Below, in pieces: positions 62,805 through 64,000 of a stretch of DNA of 64,000 bases. Each line of letters opens with the position of its first letter. Position 1 is the stretch's first letter. The position numbers and the translations under genes were made by a program. The notes under the pieces are model-generated. The model worked only from the letters and a program-made list of their open reading frames with translations. It was not told where the DNA came from and ran no database searches. Source of the stretch: Listeria swaminathanii (GTDB lineage: Bacteria; Bacillota; Bacilli; Lactobacillales; Listeriaceae); NCBI RefSeq assembly GCF_014229645.1, contig NZ_JAATOD010000002.1, positions 310,001 through 374,000 of the forward strand. The letters are read 5' to 3'.

Positions 62805-62827
62805 TAGGCTTACGAAATGCAAGCCTA
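62805..62827 (-). terminator. intrinsic terminator of csbD gene
   Basis: Minus-strand TAGGCTT/AAGCCTA stem (62821-62827 with 62805-62811), 9-base loop, then T7. Confidence 0.88.
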
Positions 62828-62837
62828 CCTTTTTAAC

Positions 62838-63023
62838 TTATTCGGATAATTTCTTTTTAGCGTCTCCGGCTTTATCTTCTACTTCGCCTTTTGCTTTTTG
62901 TGCTTTGCCTTCTACTTGTTTGCCTTTATCATCTGTCGCTTTACCGAACTTGTCTTTTGCGTCACCTACTACTTTGTCTTTCAGTCCTTTTGCTTTGTCT
63001 TTCATACCTTTATCTTCGCTCAT
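62838..63023 (-). CDS. CsbD-family stress protein
   Basis: 61 aa. Highly charged, Lys/Asp/Gly-rich: DKAKGLKDKVVGDAKDKFGKAT and KAQKAKGEVEDKAGDAKKKL, the CsbD repeat pattern. CsbD is a SigB general stress protein in Bacillus; from memory this locus (lmo2158) is also in the Listeria SigB regulon. The AAATTAGGAGG site is well placed. A SigB-like promoter lies upstream. Confidence 0.93.
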   Translation of the reverse strand: MSEDKGMKDKAKGLKDKVVGDAKDKFGKATDDKGKQVEGKAQKAKGEVEDKAGDAKKKLSE

Positions 63024-63082
63024 TTGTTTTGCCTCCTAATTAGAATATTTTTCTAATGAAGAATCGCGTCTCCATATTTGTG

Positions 63083-63108
63083 TTTTCCACATTATAGGAA
63101 GCTAAAAC
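63083..63108 (-). promoter_or_regulatory. SigB-like promoter of csbD gene
   Basis: On the minus strand GTTTTA (63103-63108) and GGAAAA (63083-63088) are 14 bases apart. A TATAAT in the spacer (about 63092-63097) could instead serve sigma-A. Confidence 0.5.
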
Positions 63109-63115
63109 ATCTTTT

Positions 63116-64000
63116 TTAAATAGAATGGATGGTTCGATTTGTCTCAGCCGCTTCAAATATGGCTTCAATCAATTTTAAAACTTGGTAAACTTGTTCGTTT
63201 TGAACGATGGGTTCACTATCGTTATTTAAAACATCCACGAAATTATTATAGAAAGAAGTAGCTAATTTAGCTGGTGCTGGAAGTGGTAAGGTATTAGTTG
63301 CCTCTTCGCTTGGTGGCGCCATTGTTTTGGTTAGTCCTTGGCCAGCTTTAATAGGTGTCGGTTCTGACGTTTTAGCAAGTGCGGTCGGTTTGACGATTTC
63401 GCCGCTCAAATCCCAGTCATGGATAATGCCGGTTCCTTCAGTTCCTTTGACATACCAACGAGGTAATTTGATAAAATTGGTTGTGCCTACTTCGATTTGG
63501 GCTGTGATGCCATTTTCAAAGGTAATGAACGTTACAAATCCATCATCGACCTCATCCCCGAGCGCGTAACTTAAATTAGCCGATACGGACTTCACGTTGC
63601 TGTCGACTAAGAATAACAATTGATCAAGCAAATGGACACCCCAATCGAGCACCATTCCACCACCGTGCGCTTTCAAATGGCGCCAATCTCCTGGAATACC
63701 ATTTGCTCCGTGAACGCGCGATTCTAGGTGGAACATATCGCCAATTGTTTTTTGTTCGAACATTTCTTTAATAACGAGAAAATCTTCATCCCAACGTCTA
63801 TTTTGATGGACCATAAAATGTTTATTTACTTTTTTCGCCACGTCCATAATCGCTAATAAATCTTCGCTTGTCATCGTAACTGGTTTTTCGCAAACGACAT
63901 GTTTCCCTGCTTCGAGCGCTGTAATCGCTAGTTCTTTATGGCTATCATTTGGCGTTGCGATAAGGACAGCATCTACTTGTTCGTCAGCTAAAACTGCTTC
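63116..64000 (-). CDS. GFO/IDH/MocA-family oxidoreductase (N-terminal end missing)
   Basis: 294 codons are in the window; the reading frame is open to the right edge, and the internal ATG at 63874 is not the start. The signature EKP in VVCEKPVTMT lies just inside the edge segment, preceded by AVLIATPNDSHKELAITALEAGKHV, typical of the Rossmann domain. The C-terminal part contains GDWRHLKAHGGGMVLDWGVHLLDQ, the motif with the catalytic His. It is an NAD(P)-dependent sugar or inositol dehydrogenase-like enzyme; the substrate is unknown. Confidence 0.92.
   Translation of the reverse strand, partial: EAVLADEQVDAVLIATPNDSHKELAITALEAGKHVVCEKPVTMTSEDLLAIMDVAKKVNKHFMVHQNRRWDEDFLVIKEMFEQKTIGDMFHLESRVHGANGIPGDWRHLKAHGGGMVLDWGVHLLDQLLFLVDSNVKSVSANLSYALGDEVDDGFVTFITFENGITAQIEVGTTNFIKLPRWYVKGTEGTGIIHDWDLSGEIVKPTALAKTSEPTPIKAGQGLTKTMAPPSEEATNTLPLPAPAKLATSFYNNFVDVLNNDSEPIVQNEQVYQVLKLIEAIFEAAETNRTIHSI

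Noticed and set aside
1-64000. CRISPR arrays, IS elements, integrases
   Set aside because: No regularly spaced direct repeats, transposase or integrase-like sequence was found in any intergenic region or frame.

Overview
The window is a low-GC Firmicute chromosome segment that matches the core genome of Listeria (sensu stricto), most likely L. monocytogenes or a close relative. The gene order pdxT / pta / feoAB / nagA / manA / hemQ / anrAB-type transporter / glmM-cdaR-cdaA / maltodextrin genes / kimA / tRNA cluster / fructose-type PTS / class Ia nrdAB / sepA / csbD agrees with what I remember of strain EGD-e around lmo2102-lmo2159. HemQ reproduces the residue numbering published for the Listeria enzyme (Tyr147, His174), and CdaA has its DGA motif at the published position (171-173). 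No database search was possible; every locus comparison is from memory.

Layout. 0-4 kb: end of pdxS, pdxT, then a three-gene block (two unknown membrane proteins and a NUDIX hydrolase) that I do not remember between pdxT and pta in EGD-e, then pta. 4-7.4 kb: Fur-controlled ferrous iron uptake (feoA, feoB, FeoB-associated Cys-rich protein) and a membrane-anchored phosphoesterase. 7.6-13.5 kb: DeoR regulator with nagA, a hydrolase, mannose-6-phosphate isomerase, a nitroreductase, a small HTH protein and hemQ. 13.6-17.8 kb: BceAB/AnrAB-type antimicrobial peptide resistance transporter, an unknown 8-TM protein, an acetyltransferase. 17.8-21.6 kb: cdaA-cdaR-glmM, joining c-di-AMP synthesis to cell-wall precursor synthesis. 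21.7-32.3 kb: maltodextrin system (GH65 phosphorylase, MalA, MalGFE, GH13 enzyme, LacI-type regulator) with cre sites and a shared candidate regulator site in two promoters. 33.2-35.1 kb: KimA-type potassium importer, a known c-di-AMP target in Listeria. 35.4-36 kb: tRNAs Glu, Thr, Tyr, Gln, Lys. 36-38 kb: a divergent pair of Crp/PrfA-like regulators. 38-43.2 kb: PRD regulator, fructose-type PTS and two class II aldolases in one operon with a cre site. 43.3-46 kb: an ABC exporter and an acetyltransferase. 46.04-46.56 kb: a ~515-nt RNA gene that I identify as the SigB-dependent sRNA Rli47. 46.5-50 kb: GntR regulators flanking an unusual 580-aa ManA-like fusion protein. 50-54.6 kb: an orphan gene, a PTS IIC-like membrane protein, a LysR/YeiH divergent pair, a DUF1361 protein. 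54.6-60 kb: two MazG-type pyrophosphohydrolases and the nrdA-nrdB-flavodoxin-thioredoxin operon under an apparent NrdR operator. 60.4-64 kb: a YxeA-like secreted protein, sepA, csbD (both with SigB-like promoters), and a truncated GFO/IDH/MocA oxidoreductase.

Most of the window is ordinary core genome. The best targets for a second look are cis-regulatory: the GTTAnCGnTAAC sites with cre boxes in the maltodextrin promoters, the repeated TTGT-N4-ACAA operators around the ManA fusion and its GntR, the NrdR-like boxes on the nrdAB promoter, and the 3' overlap of Rli47 with a GntR gene. The accessory block after pdxT and the ManA fusion are the most novel-looking coding regions. I found no CRISPR array, IS element or prophage.
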